From Chitinophaga japonensis (GTDB lineage: Bacteria > Bacteroidota > Bacteroidia > Chitinophagales > Chitinophagaceae): 64,000 nt of DNA. How positions within the stretch are numbered: the first letter of the stretch is position 1; each line of letters opens with the position of its first letter. Location of the stretch: the NCBI RefSeq assembly GCF_007830125.1, contig NZ_VLLG01000002.1, forward strand, positions 754,985-818,984, written 5' to 3'. The translations under genes and the position numbers were made by a program. Below, one piece after another: positions 25,715 through 34,205 of this stretch. The notes under the pieces were generated by a model. That model had not been told where the DNA came from, did no database searches, and saw only the letters and a list, made by a program, of their open reading frames with translations.

Positions 25715-26740
25715 ATGAGTAAAATTCTGATCATTTACACGGGGGGCACAGTAGGCATGATCTACGACGAAAAAACGAAAGCGCTCCGTCCGATAGGCTT
25801 TAACGAGATCCGCAATAACTTACCGGAACTGTACCGGATGGGGATCGATTTCTATGTATACGCCTTTAACCCGCCGATAGACTCCTCCGACATGCAGCCG
25901 GAAGTATGGGTAGAGCTGGCCGGCATTATAGAAGACCGCTATGAGCGGTACGACGGTTTTGTGATACTGCACGGATCGGACACGATGTCCTTTACCGCCT
26001 CCGCCCTCAGCTTCATGCTGGAAAACCTTTCCAAGCCCGTGATACTTACCGGCTCCCAACTGCCCATCGGCAAAATACGCACGGATGCCAAGGAAAATAT
26101 CATTACCGCCATGGAGATAGCCGCCACCCGGCTGAACGGGCACGTGATGATACCGGAAGTGTGCATTTATTTTGACTTCTCCCTGTTCCGCGGCAATCGC
26201 TCCAAGAAATACAACGCCGAAAAGTTCGAAGCCTTTTATTCCATGAACTACCCGCCCCTGGCGGAAGCCGGCATTGATATCAAGTACAAGCGGCAGTTTG
26301 TGCTGCCCCACCCCGTAAAGCCCCTGGTGGTGCACAAGCACCTGGACGACAATGTGACGGTGCTGAAGATCTTCCCCGGCATTACCCGCAAGGCGGTAGA
26401 GGCTACCCTGAATGTGCCCGGCCTGAAAGGCGTGGTGCTGGAAACTTTTGGCAACGGTAATGCCAACACGCAGCCCTGGTTCATTGAAAGCCTGAAAAAA
26501 GCCATCGACCAGGGAGTGATCGTAGTGGATATTACCCAGTGCGACGGCGGCTCCGTAGAACTGGGCAAGTATGAAACCAGCCAATACCTCAAGGAAATAG
26601 GCGTGATCAGCGGCCATGACATGACCTTTGAAGCCGCTATCACCAAGCTGATGTTCGTGCTGGGCCAGGATCTGCCCCCGGAAGACGCCAAGCGGATGAT
26701 AGAAATGCCGTTAAGAGGGGAGCTGACAGTGAATGATTAG
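25715..26740 (+). CDS. ansA: Type I (cytoplasmic) asparaginase
   Basis: 341 residues hydrolysing L-asparagine to aspartate and ammonia. The first catalytic threonine is in ILIIYTGGTVGM near the N-terminus, and the second catalytic group is in GFVILHGSDTMSFTASALSFML. TGSQLPIG and LKGVVLETFGNGNANTQPW are further family motifs. There is no signal peptide, so it is cytoplasmic. The ATG was chosen because it directly precedes SKILIIYTGGT, and a -7 box lies 22 nt upstream. It follows tatD by 42 nt. A broader asparaginase/glutaminase activity cannot be excluded from sequence. Confidence 0.92.
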   Translation: MSKILIIYTGGTVGMIYDEKTKALRPIGFNEIRNNLPELYRMGIDFYVYAFNPPIDSSDMQPEVWVELAGIIEDRYERYDGFVILHGSDTMSFTASALSFMLENLSKPVILTGSQLPIGKIRTDAKENIITAMEIAATRLNGHVMIPEVCIYFDFSLFRGNRSKKYNAEKFEAFYSMNYPPLAEAGIDIKYKRQFVLPHPVKPLVVHKHLDDNVTVLKIFPGITRKAVEATLNVPGLKGVVLETFGNGNANTQPWFIESLKKAIDQGVIVVDITQCDGGSVELGKYETSQYLKEIGVISGHDMTFEAAITKLMFVLGQDLPPEDAKRMIEMPLRGELTVND

Positions 26741-26829
26741 TGTAACACCTGTCGCCGCTCAAACGTTCCACCCTAAGTAAATTATCCTTATTTTTATTTT
26801 TCATTGTATTTGATCTGACCACTATACAA

Positions 26830-28848
26830 ATGAAATATGTACTGCTGCCCCTATTGATGCTGTTTGTTACGGCGCCCCTGTGCGCACAAATAACCTGTAC
26901 CACCAAAGGACAGAATCCCGAAACTGCTTTCCCCGTATGCGGCACTGAAAAGTTTACGCAATCATCCGTACCTATCTGTGGCGGCAAGGATATTCCCGGC
27001 CTCAATTGCCTGAATCAACATACGGACAAAAATCCCTTTTGGTATAAGTTTACCTGCTTCCGCACCGGCACGCTGGGCTTTATCATTACACCGCATGATC
27101 TGGGAGAGGACTATGACTGGCAGTTGTTTGATGTTACCAACTATCCCATTAACCAGGTATATACTAACAAACAACTATTTGTCGCCGCCAACTGGTCTGG
27201 TGAGTATGGGCTGACCGGAGCTTCGTTCCAGGGGCAGGCGCATGAAGTATGCGATGGCTTTGGCCAGCCCCTGTTCAGCTCTATGCCCACCATTCAGCAG
27301 GGACATAATTACCTGCTGCTGATCAGCCATTTCTCCGATTCCCAAAGCGGCTACGATCTTGAATTTAAAGGCGGTACCGCCAGCATTACCGACCCGCTGG
27401 TGCCCGCGATACAGCAGGTTATTTATGATTGCGCGGCACCCGCCCTCCGGGTAAAGCTCAACAAGCGCGTACAGTGCAACAGCCTGGCGGCCAATGGCAG
27501 CGATTTCACCCTTACCGGCGGCGGGGCGGCCGGTATTACCGGCGCTACCGGGATCAACTGTAACAGTGGTTTTGACATGGACTCCATTGTACTGACCCTG
27601 AGCGCGCCCCTGCCGGCAGGCAGCTATTCCCTGGCCCTGAAAGCCGGTACTGACGGCAACAGCCTGCTGGATGCCTGTGAAACAGCCGGCGGCGGCAGCG
27701 GCGTTCCCCCCACACCGTTTACCGTAGCACAGCAGTTTCCTTCCCTGCCGGATCATATTTTACCGGTGGGTTGCCAGCCGGACCAGGTACAATTGGTATT
27801 GTCACAGCCCGTACGCTGCAGCTCTATTGCAGCTAATGGCAGCGACTTTACTATCAGCGGCAGCACCCCTGTAACGGTACAAAACGCTGCCGGCGGCAGT
27901 TGTGCCGGCGGGCTGACAGATACCATCACCCTGCGGCTCTCCGGCGTTATCAACACCGCAGGCGCCTACCAGGTTGCGCTCAGGACCGGCAGCGACGGCA
28001 ACACCCTGCTAAGCGAGTGCTGGCAGCCTACCCCTGCCGGCGCCTCCCTGCCCTTTACCACCAGCGATACCGTGAACGCTGATTTCAGCTACACCCTGAC
28101 GCTGGACTGCACTTACGACACAGTAACGTTAACGCATAATGGAAACAACGGCGTTAACAGTTGGCAGTGGTCGTCCGACGGCGCCCCTTTCAGCACGGAA
28201 CAAAACCCCGTAAAAGTATACACGGTATTCGGGCTGCATACCATCAAACTGGTAGTGTCCAACGGCGTTTGCAGCGACAGCGCCGACACTTCCATTGAGC
28301 TGATCAATGAGCTGGATGCGGCCTTCTCCGCTTCTGCAGATATATTGTGCCCCACGGATGTGGTGTCGTTTGCAAACGAAAGCACCGGCTATCACATTAC
28401 CGGCTATGTCTGGAACTTTGGCAACGGCATCATCACCAGCACGCCGGCGCCCATGCCACAAAGCTACCCGCAGCTAAAAGAGGAACGTGATTACACCGTG
28501 AGCCTGATCGTGCAGAATGACATGAACTGCTTTGACACCGCCACCCGGGTCATTAAGGTAGTGCCAAGCTGCTACATAGATGTGCCGACTGCTTTTTCTC
28601 CCAATGGCGACGGGGTGAATGACTACCTGTATCCCCTGAACGGTTACAAGGCAGTTGACCTCCGTTTCTCCGTGTACAATCGCCTGGGCCAACTGGTGTT
28701 TGAGACCAATGACTGGCAACGCAAGTGGGATGGCACCGTAGGTGGCAGGCCGCAGGGTGTGGGCACTTACGTATGGATGCTGACCTATACCCATAGGGAA
28801 ACCGGCCAGCATGTGTTCAAAAAAGGAGTAGCCACACTCGTCCGTTAA
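26830..28848 (+). CDS. Large secreted protein with CHU_C (T9SS type B) C-terminus
   Basis: 672 residues. Signal peptide MKYVLLPLLMLFVTAPLCAQ. The region to about 200 resembles a beta-sandwich with paired cysteines. Two related beta-rich repeats follow (about 200-300 and 310-395, each with the pattern NGSDFTLTG ... GTDGNSLL), then PKD-like modules (TVTLTHNGNNGVNSWQWSSDGAPF and DVVSFANESTGYHITGYVWNFGNG). The end, PTAFSPNGDGVNDYLYPLNGYK ... WDGTVGGRPQGVGTYVWML, is the gliding-motility-associated C-terminal domain that directs export by type IX secretion and surface attachment. An adhesin or surface matrix role is inferred; no catalytic domain is seen. It stands alone. Confidence 0.85.
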   Translation: MKYVLLPLLMLFVTAPLCAQITCTTKGQNPETAFPVCGTEKFTQSSVPICGGKDIPGLNCLNQHTDKNPFWYKFTCFRTGTLGFIITPHDLGEDYDWQLFDVTNYPINQVYTNKQLFVAANWSGEYGLTGASFQGQAHEVCDGFGQPLFSSMPTIQQGHNYLLLISHFSDSQSGYDLEFKGGTASITDPLVPAIQQVIYDCAAPALRVKLNKRVQCNSLAANGSDFTLTGGGAAGITGATGINCNSGFDMDSIVLTLSAPLPAGSYSLALKAGTDGNSLLDACETAGGGSGVPPTPFTVAQQFPSLPDHILPVGCQPDQVQLVLSQPVRCSSIAANGSDFTISGSTPVTVQNAAGGSCAGGLTDTITLRLSGVINTAGAYQVALRTGSDGNTLLSECWQPTPAGASLPFTTSDTVNADFSYTLTLDCTYDTVTLTHNGNNGVNSWQWSSDGAPFSTEQNPVKVYTVFGLHTIKLVVSNGVCSDSADTSIELINELDAAFSASADILCPTDVVSFANESTGYHITGYVWNFGNGIITSTPAPMPQSYPQLKEERDYTVSLIVQNDMNCFDTATRVIKVVPSCYIDVPTAFSPNGDGVNDYLYPLNGYKAVDLRFSVYNRLGQLVFETNDWQRKWDGTVGGRPQGVGTYVWMLTYTHRETGQHVFKKGVATLVR

Positions 28849-28980
28849 ACCACATATACAAATTGTCCAATCTAGCTATTTCCCTTTACTGTAGCGGAAC
28901 TCAGCCGTTTTTTAATTAATATTGTCTTTATTAAGCGGCCATTACAACGGTATAGCATCTGTTAAATTCCACGTAAATCA

Positions 28981-29004
28981 CCGGAACTGTTTAACCCGTT
29001 CCGG
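28981..29004 (+). other. Hairpin in leader of AraC-type gene
   Basis: CCGGAAC (28981-28987) and GTTCCGG (28998-29004) form a perfect 7-bp stem 32 nt before the regulator start. There is no T tract. The 187 nt before the gene hold no other clear signal. Confidence 0.4.
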
Positions 29005-29035
29005 CAGGCCTTGTCAACTTTAATAAAAACACGTA

Positions 29036-30019
29036 ATGAACATCCTCATCAGCCCCGGTCAAACGAAAGATCCCGGCAAGGTGGTACCTGTTCCCCCGCA
29101 GTTGCGCCAGTATGTAGCACCCTGGGGCGCCGTTCAGTACCGGCAGTATCCTTTCGGCCATATCCTTACGCAAACCTTCCTGCACAAGCATTACCGGATA
29201 TATAGCTACCGCTTCATGATCGATGAGCCGGTATACCTGTATTTTTCCTGCCAGCAGCCTACCATTGCCTTGCGGCACATGCTGCAGGGCAAAGTATACG
29301 CGGATGTATCGGGCTTCGGGCAGGTATTGCTGGAGCCCCTGCGCTACGGGCTTATCTACCTGCCCACCGGCGTTAACAGCGCCTGGTTTGAAGCGGGCAC
29401 CGCCGAGTCACTGCATATGGAGCTGGAACATACCTGGCTGGAGGAAATGGCGGAAAGCAACCGGGAAATAGCCGGGCTCATGAACCGGGTGATGAACGCC
29501 AGCAGCGAAGGCAAACTGCTGCAAACCGCCGCCATCGACTACAGCGTACAGGAAACCCTCAACACCCTCCGCAGCACCAGGGAAACCGGCGGCTACCTGC
29601 TCATGGAGTTCAAAACAGGCATCCTGAAAATACTCACGCAGTATGGCAAGGCCATCAAGGAAAAGGACCAGCTCGACGAGCTGCCCGCAGCACCGGATAA
29701 GGAACTGCTGGTAAAAATATGGGAAACGGTGAAGGCAGCCCCCAACATTCATCAAACGCTGGCGCGGCTGGCGCGGGAAAACCATATGCACGAAAAAACC
29801 CTGAGCCGCCATTTCCAGCAGCTCTTCCATGTCAGCCTGTCGGATTATGTGCAGGAGCAATGCATGAACCGGGCGCATTTCCTGGTCACCACCACGCAGC
29901 GCCGCCTCACGGATATTGCCAATGACCTGGGCTATACGGAGATCAGTAATTTCAACCGCGCCTTCCGGCGCTACTTCGGCGTATCCCCACAATCGCTGCG
30001 TACCATAAAATTGTCCTGA
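29036..30019 (+). CDS. AraC family transcriptional regulator
   Basis: 327 residues. The C-terminal about 100 residues hold the two helix-turn-helix motifs of the AraC/XylS family (LARLARENHMHEKTLSRHFQQLF and LTDIANDLGYTEISNFNRAFRRYFGVSPQSLR). The N-terminal about 200 residues form a separate, probably ligand-sensing domain (QYRQYPFGHILTQTFLHKHYRIYSYRF, a cupin-like start). The effector is unknown. It lies between the CHU_C protein and another AraC-like gene 513 nt downstream, with no obvious target operon next to it. Regulation of the nearby surface proteins is possible but only by position. Confidence 0.85.
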   Translation: MNILISPGQTKDPGKVVPVPPQLRQYVAPWGAVQYRQYPFGHILTQTFLHKHYRIYSYRFMIDEPVYLYFSCQQPTIALRHMLQGKVYADVSGFGQVLLEPLRYGLIYLPTGVNSAWFEAGTAESLHMELEHTWLEEMAESNREIAGLMNRVMNASSEGKLLQTAAIDYSVQETLNTLRSTRETGGYLLMEFKTGILKILTQYGKAIKEKDQLDELPAAPDKELLVKIWETVKAAPNIHQTLARLARENHMHEKTLSRHFQQLFHVSLSDYVQEQCMNRAHFLVTTTQRRLTDIANDLGYTEISNFNRAFRRYFGVSPQSLRTIKLS

Positions 30020-30532
30020 AATGACCCTGGGATTGTACTGCCCGGATAAACAGATATTGTGTTTTTATAATGAATTTTACGAAAAAGGAAAGAAAGCGGC
30101 ACACGCCCATCCTTCATGATAACCCAGGATATGGCTAGGACCATTAGCTTTCATATATATAAGGCGGCCTCGCCTGGTTCCGTTGTTCCCACCGGTAGCA
30201 GCCGCCCATCCCTTCAGCGTGATGGGTACTGCTCCGGTTAAAAACAGCCTTTCAAACTGCTTTCAATCACACTACACTAGGTTCACTACCTAATATGGTG
30301 TCTTTATGGTTATTTGAACATATAGAACGTTCTGCCTTTCCAGGTGGAACTTTTCTTTTTGCCGTACAGATGAGCCCCCTGTAATTATTATGATCCGCAA
30401 AAAATCCGCCCTCCGGGCTATTCCGTATATTAACAGATAGCAACGCCCCCGATTGATTGTTTGTCTCTCCCTTTTGGATCATGTCCCCGAGCTGGTACAA
30501 AACAAATAACCACCTTAAACTTGCCATGCCCA
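30020..30532. other. Gene-free stretch between two regulators
   Basis: About 510 nt, AT-richer than the genes, with no credible ORF. I see no full promoter of the TAnnTTTG kind, and no hairpin with a T tract. An open in-frame extension of the next gene reaches back to 30461 but has no family-like sequence. Confidence 0.4.
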
Positions 30533-31540
30533 ATGGAAAAGCAGCCATTAAGATCAACTGCAGAAAAGTTACTGCTGATAGAGCGTGACGATAATAACTA
30601 CACGCCCGTTTCCTCCATTCCGGATGAATACCTGCCCCTGTTGCTGCCTTATGCCGGCGCCTACTTTTACAGGGATGAGGATTGCGATATGCTGTGCCAG
30701 CACATCCGGGTAAAGGAATTCTCGATCTGGGGGCATGATATCTTTGCCCGGAACTACATCATCCTCAACCCGCGCACGCCCCGCCATATACTGGCACTGC
30801 ATTACATGCACGAAGATACGATCGATGCGGTGATAGACCACATGGGTCCCTTCCGGCTAAAGGAAAAAGAAGTGAACCTGTTCAGCCTTCATTCCAATTT
30901 CCATTCCGCAGCGCTGGACCGCAACAACAAGATATTCAGCTTTCACATTAATGTCAGTCCCGGCTCCCTTGCCGCACTGGCCGCCAGTTACCCGGGACTG
31001 CAGCACCTTGCCGGTTTTCAACTGGATGATATGAACGGGCCGGTAAATGCAGCCCCTTACGTGATCAATGCCGTATCTGCACAACTACTGTATACCATAT
31101 TCAACTGCAGGTATATTGAGCTGCCGGCGGAATGCCTGCTGCACCGCTGCTGTGTAGACCTTTACCAGAACTTTGCCCTGCAGGATGCGCAGTACCGCGC
31201 CTGCTCCCGGCCCGCCCCATCACCGGCGGACGACATAATGGCTATCTTCCGCTTTATCGGGGAGCATATTCACCAAAGGTTTACCGCCAGGGAACTGGCT
31301 GCCAGGTTCCGCCTCCCGGGAAACGCGATGAACGCAGGATTCGAGCAATCATTTGCCATATCCGTACCCGATTACATACTGCAGCAGCGAATGATGAAAG
31401 TATATAAACTGTTGCTGCATACAAAAGCCAGCCTTAGCAATATTGCCTGGAAAACCGGCTATCCCAACAGGCTGTCCATGACAGCCGATTTTGTAAAGTA
31501 CTTCAGTTATGATCCGGTCACGATCCGGAATGCGCAATAG
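30533..31540 (+). CDS. AraC-like regulator with a degenerate DNA-binding domain
   Basis: 335 residues. The C-terminal part (about 230-335) is laid out like an AraC HTH domain: ARELAARFRLPGNAMNAGFEQSFAISVPDYILQQRMMKVYKLLLHTKASLSNIAWKTGYPNRLSMTADFVKYFSYDP. It is clearly diverged, with the second HTH carrying YPNRLSMTADFVKYF where most members have a conserved FxRxFKR. The N-terminal 220 residues are of no family I recognise. I take the ATG at 30533 because the sequence before it is not protein-like. It could be a member of a Bacteroidota-specific AraC subgroup or a non-activating relative; function is unknown. Confidence 0.65.
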   Translation: MEKQPLRSTAEKLLLIERDDNNYTPVSSIPDEYLPLLLPYAGAYFYRDEDCDMLCQHIRVKEFSIWGHDIFARNYIILNPRTPRHILALHYMHEDTIDAVIDHMGPFRLKEKEVNLFSLHSNFHSAALDRNNKIFSFHINVSPGSLAALAASYPGLQHLAGFQLDDMNGPVNAAPYVINAVSAQLLYTIFNCRYIELPAECLLHRCCVDLYQNFALQDAQYRACSRPAPSPADDIMAIFRFIGEHIHQRFTARELAARFRLPGNAMNAGFEQSFAISVPDYILQQRMMKVYKLLLHTKASLSNIAWKTGYPNRLSMTADFVKYFSYDPVTIRNAQ

Positions 31541-31605
31541 TTTTAATCCGGCATTTCACATCTGAAACTATAGGTGGCTGCACCTGTATACAGTATATTA
31601 TTGCG

Positions 31606-31613
31606 TATATTTG
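31606..31613 (+). promoter_or_regulatory. Promoter -7 box for Crp/Fnr gene
   Basis: TATATTTG fits TAnnTTTG exactly, 37 nt before the ATG at 31651. This supports that ATG over the in-frame TTG at 31618. Confidence 0.55.
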
Positions 31614-31650
31614 GGAGTTGCAGGCAATTAAAAAAGACCGCGCCCCAACA

Positions 31651-32229
31651 ATGACAGCACCTTTTTTTACATACACGGACAAGTTTGTAAACTTTTCACA
31701 GGCTGACAAAGAACTGCTTGCAACTGTTCTGACTTTTAAGCAAGTGGAAGCAAAAGCAGCGTTGGTTTCATATGACAGGCGGACAGACGAATTATTTTTC
31801 TTACTTAAAGGCTGCATCAGAAAATACTATGTAAAAGACGGTGAGCAAATCACCATTTACCTGCTGACAGAAAATAATTTTATTGGTGCGTTTGAGAGCT
31901 TCACTACAGGAACAAAAAGCAAAGAAACCATTGAATGCCTGGAACCTTGTGAATTGCTTGTTCTGAAAAAATCGGACCTGGATAGACTTTACAAAGAAAT
32001 TCCCCTGATGAATGAATTTATAAGGAAAGTTTTGGAGCAGGTACTTATTCAGTTTCAACAAGCACTATCTTCCTTCATTTTGAACACCCCTGAAGAGCGA
32101 TATACCAAACTACTGACCCAACACCCGGAAATACTTCAGCGTGTGCCTCAACATATGCTTGCCACCTACCTGGGCATTACTGCCACTTCATTGAGCCGGA
32201 TCAGGAAACGAATTCTCGACAAAGCATAG
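31651..32229 (+). CDS. Crp/Fnr family transcriptional regulator
   Basis: 192 residues. The N-terminal about 120 residues are a cyclic-nucleotide-binding-like beta-barrel (LLKGCIRKYYVKDGEQITIYLLTENNFIGAFESFTTG), followed by a long dimer helix. A short winged helix ends in LATYLGITATSLSRIRKRI. The recognition helix TATSLSRIRKRI is the one typical of Bacteroidota Crp/Fnr proteins. No cysteine cluster for an Fe-S sensor is present. The coding sequence is AT-richer than most of the window and shares this with the adjacent epimerase gene, which starts 127 nt downstream in the same direction and is the natural target. Confidence 0.88.
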   Translation: MTAPFFTYTDKFVNFSQADKELLATVLTFKQVEAKAALVSYDRRTDELFFLLKGCIRKYYVKDGEQITIYLLTENNFIGAFESFTTGTKSKETIECLEPCELLVLKKSDLDRLYKEIPLMNEFIRKVLEQVLIQFQQALSSFILNTPEERYTKLLTQHPEILQRVPQHMLATYLGITATSLSRIRKRILDKA

Positions 32230-32355
32230 CATTTCTTGCCTTTTGTAAACGTTTTTTGCCTGCCTCATTTACCAACTTTGCATTGTAAATTTTAACCAAT
32301 TCAAAGTATGGACAACCTCATTTGGACAAGTGCTAACTAAAAAAAGGCAAAAACG

Positions 32356-33321
32356 ATGAAACAAGTATTTGTAACAGGTGGTTCGGGTTTTGTAGGACAA
32401 AACCTGATACCCATGCTCATAGCAAAAGGCTACCAGGTAAAGGCCCTGGCACGTTCGCCACAAGCCATCCGGAAAGTAGAGCAGCTTGGAGCAACAGCAA
32501 TCAAAGGCGACCTAAATGATCCACAGGCTTTATCAATTGGCGCAAAGGACTGTTCAACCGTATTTCATTTAGCCGCCTCGGTTGACTTCTTTGCTTCCGA
32601 AAAGGAACTAAAAAAACTACACGTTGATGCAACCGAACTTCTTTTGTCAATATCCCAAAGCGCCAATATCCGGAAGTTCGTATATCTTGGTGCGGCTTCT
32701 GTGATTATGAACGGGAAGCCAATAATAAATGCAGACGAAACCTTTACTTCTGACAACATTATTGACGGCTATTCACGCACCAAGCTCCAGGCGGAGAAAT
32801 TGGTTTTAAGCGCCAATACCCAAACGTTCCAAACGGTGTCGCTCAGGCCGCCTTTAATATGGGGCAAGGGCGACCCAAATACATTACCCGCTATAATTGA
32901 AGCAGTAAAAAAGGGACAAATGCAATTCATCGGCGGCGGTAAGCACCGCTTTGTAACCTGCCACGTTACCAACGTTTGCCATGCTCTTATCTTAGCAGGC
33001 GAAACCGGACAAAACGGAAACGCCTATTTCCTGACAGACGGTGAAACTCCCGTTTTCAGGGATTTTATCAAAAAATATGTAGCGACGCAGGGCGTAACAA
33101 TTCCCGACAAAAATGTTTCGTTAGCCTTGGCAAAAGGAGTAGCCGCCGTAATGGAATTAATTTGGAAAACTTTCCGGCTTAAAGGACATCCGCCACTTTA
33201 CAAGGGACTTGTAAACACCTTAGGTTTAGCCTTCGTCACCAACGACACAAAGGCAAGAAAAGAGCTCGGTTATAAAACATTTGTAACCATAGAACAGGGA
33301 CTTGAGCAGATGAGAAAATAA
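32356..33321 (+). CDS. NAD(P)-dependent epimerase/dehydratase (extended SDR)
   Basis: 321 residues with a Rossmann fold. The nucleotide motif FVTGGSGFVGQNLIPMLIAKG is at the very N-terminus, with VFHLAASVDF and the active-site YSRTK (Tyr and Lys four apart) in the middle. The rest follows the pattern of 3-beta-HSD/NmrA-like SDRs (LRPPLIWGKGDPNTLPAIIEAVKKGQMQFIGGG). Its substrate is unknown. The gene is paired with the Crp/Fnr regulator and both have low GC, so the pair probably arrived together. A 10-codon open frame (MDNLIWTSAN) precedes it at 32308, too short to call. A bidirectional terminator follows. Confidence 0.85.
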   Translation: MKQVFVTGGSGFVGQNLIPMLIAKGYQVKALARSPQAIRKVEQLGATAIKGDLNDPQALSIGAKDCSTVFHLAASVDFFASEKELKKLHVDATELLLSISQSANIRKFVYLGAASVIMNGKPIINADETFTSDNIIDGYSRTKLQAEKLVLSANTQTFQTVSLRPPLIWGKGDPNTLPAIIEAVKKGQMQFIGGGKHRFVTCHVTNVCHALILAGETGQNGNAYFLTDGETPVFRDFIKKYVATQGVTIPDKNVSLALAKGVAAVMELIWKTFRLKGHPPLYKGLVNTLGLAFVTNDTKARKELGYKTFVTIEQGLEQMRK

Positions 33322-33334
33322 TTCCCAAAACAAA

Positions 33335-33363
33335 AAAACGGGAAGCTCTTACCTTCCCGTTTT
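33335..33363. terminator. Bidirectional intrinsic terminator
   Basis: An 11-bp stem (33335-33345 with 33353-33363; core ACGGGAAG / CTTCCCGT) and 7-nt loop. T's follow on the right and an A tract lies on the left, so it can end the epimerase transcript and the oppositely oriented aquaporin transcript. Confidence 0.88.
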
Positions 33364-33397
33364 CTATTGTTCCCATTAATAATTTGTCCGCGCCTGA

Positions 33398-34090
33398 TCA
33401 CTCCCTGTCCATCAGCTTCCAGATACCGCCGCCTATCAGCCCGCCTACGATGGGGCCTACAATAAACACCCATAAGCTGGACAATGCTTCGCCGCCTACA
33501 AACAAAGCAGGCCCGATGCTGCGGGCGGGATTCACGGAAACGCCTGTAACCGGGATGCCTACAATGTGGATCAGCGTCAGCGAAAGCCCGATGGCAATGC
33601 CGGCAAAACTGCCGGTGCCGGCGTTCTTGCTGGTGCTGCCATGTATCACCAGCAGGAAGATGGCCGTAAACACGATCTCGGCGATCATACCGCTGCCCAG
33701 CGCATACTTGTCCGGCGAGCCTTCTCCCACACCATTCTGCCCCAGCCCGTTGGCGGCCAGCGAATAATCCCCCTTGCCCTGCGCAATCAGGTACAGGATG
33801 CCTGCACCGGCAATAGCGCCGATGATCTGCGCAATAATGTACACCACCGTTTCCTTGCCGGAGATCTTGCCGGTAGCCAGCATGGAAATAGTGATAGCAG
33901 GGTTGATATGGCAGCCGGAAATATGGCCGATGGCATAGGCCATGGCCAGCACGGAAAGACCAAAGGCAAAGGCAATGCCCAGGAAGCCTACATGCGTACC
34001 GGCCAGCACGGCGCTGCCGCAGCCCATTAATACCAATACAAAGGTGCCAAACAGTTCAGCGATGAACTTTTGAGATAACGTTACTTTCAT
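33398..34090 (-). CDS. Aquaporin (MIP family channel)
   Basis: 230-residue inner-membrane channel with six membrane segments and both NPA half-helices: GCHINPAIT (Asn63) and SVNPARSIGPALF near residue 189. The conserved Arg after the second NPA is present, as in water-selective AqpZ-type channels (glycerol facilitators usually have an Asp at the NPAR+1 position). Water transport is therefore the better guess, but the selectivity filter was not modelled. It stands alone, convergent to the epimerase gene and upstream of the GH63 gene on the same strand (115 nt further on), so a shared transcript is possible. Confidence 0.92.
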   Translation of the reverse strand: MKVTLSQKFIAELFGTFVLVLMGCGSAVLAGTHVGFLGIAFAFGLSVLAMAYAIGHISGCHINPAITISMLATGKISGKETVVYIIAQIIGAIAGAGILYLIAQGKGDYSLAANGLGQNGVGEGSPDKYALGSGMIAEIVFTAIFLLVIHGSTSKNAGTGSFAGIAIGLSLTLIHIVGIPVTGVSVNPARSIGPALFVGGEALSSLWVFIVGPIVGGLIGGGIWKLMDRE

Positions 34091-34205
34091 GTGTACGATT
34101 TTTGGTGAGGTAAAACATTCCCGACAATCCGCTTTCCGGGAAAGAACAGGGTTACGGAAAGCAATGATTTAGAGGCGAATATAAGTAAAAACTGTAGAAC
34201 CCGCT

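Noticed and set aside
32308..32340. 10-codon frame MDNLIWTSAN before the epimerase
   Set aside because: It is too short, and has no second copy or stem to support a leader peptide, unlike the 14-codon frames at 11171 and 40711.
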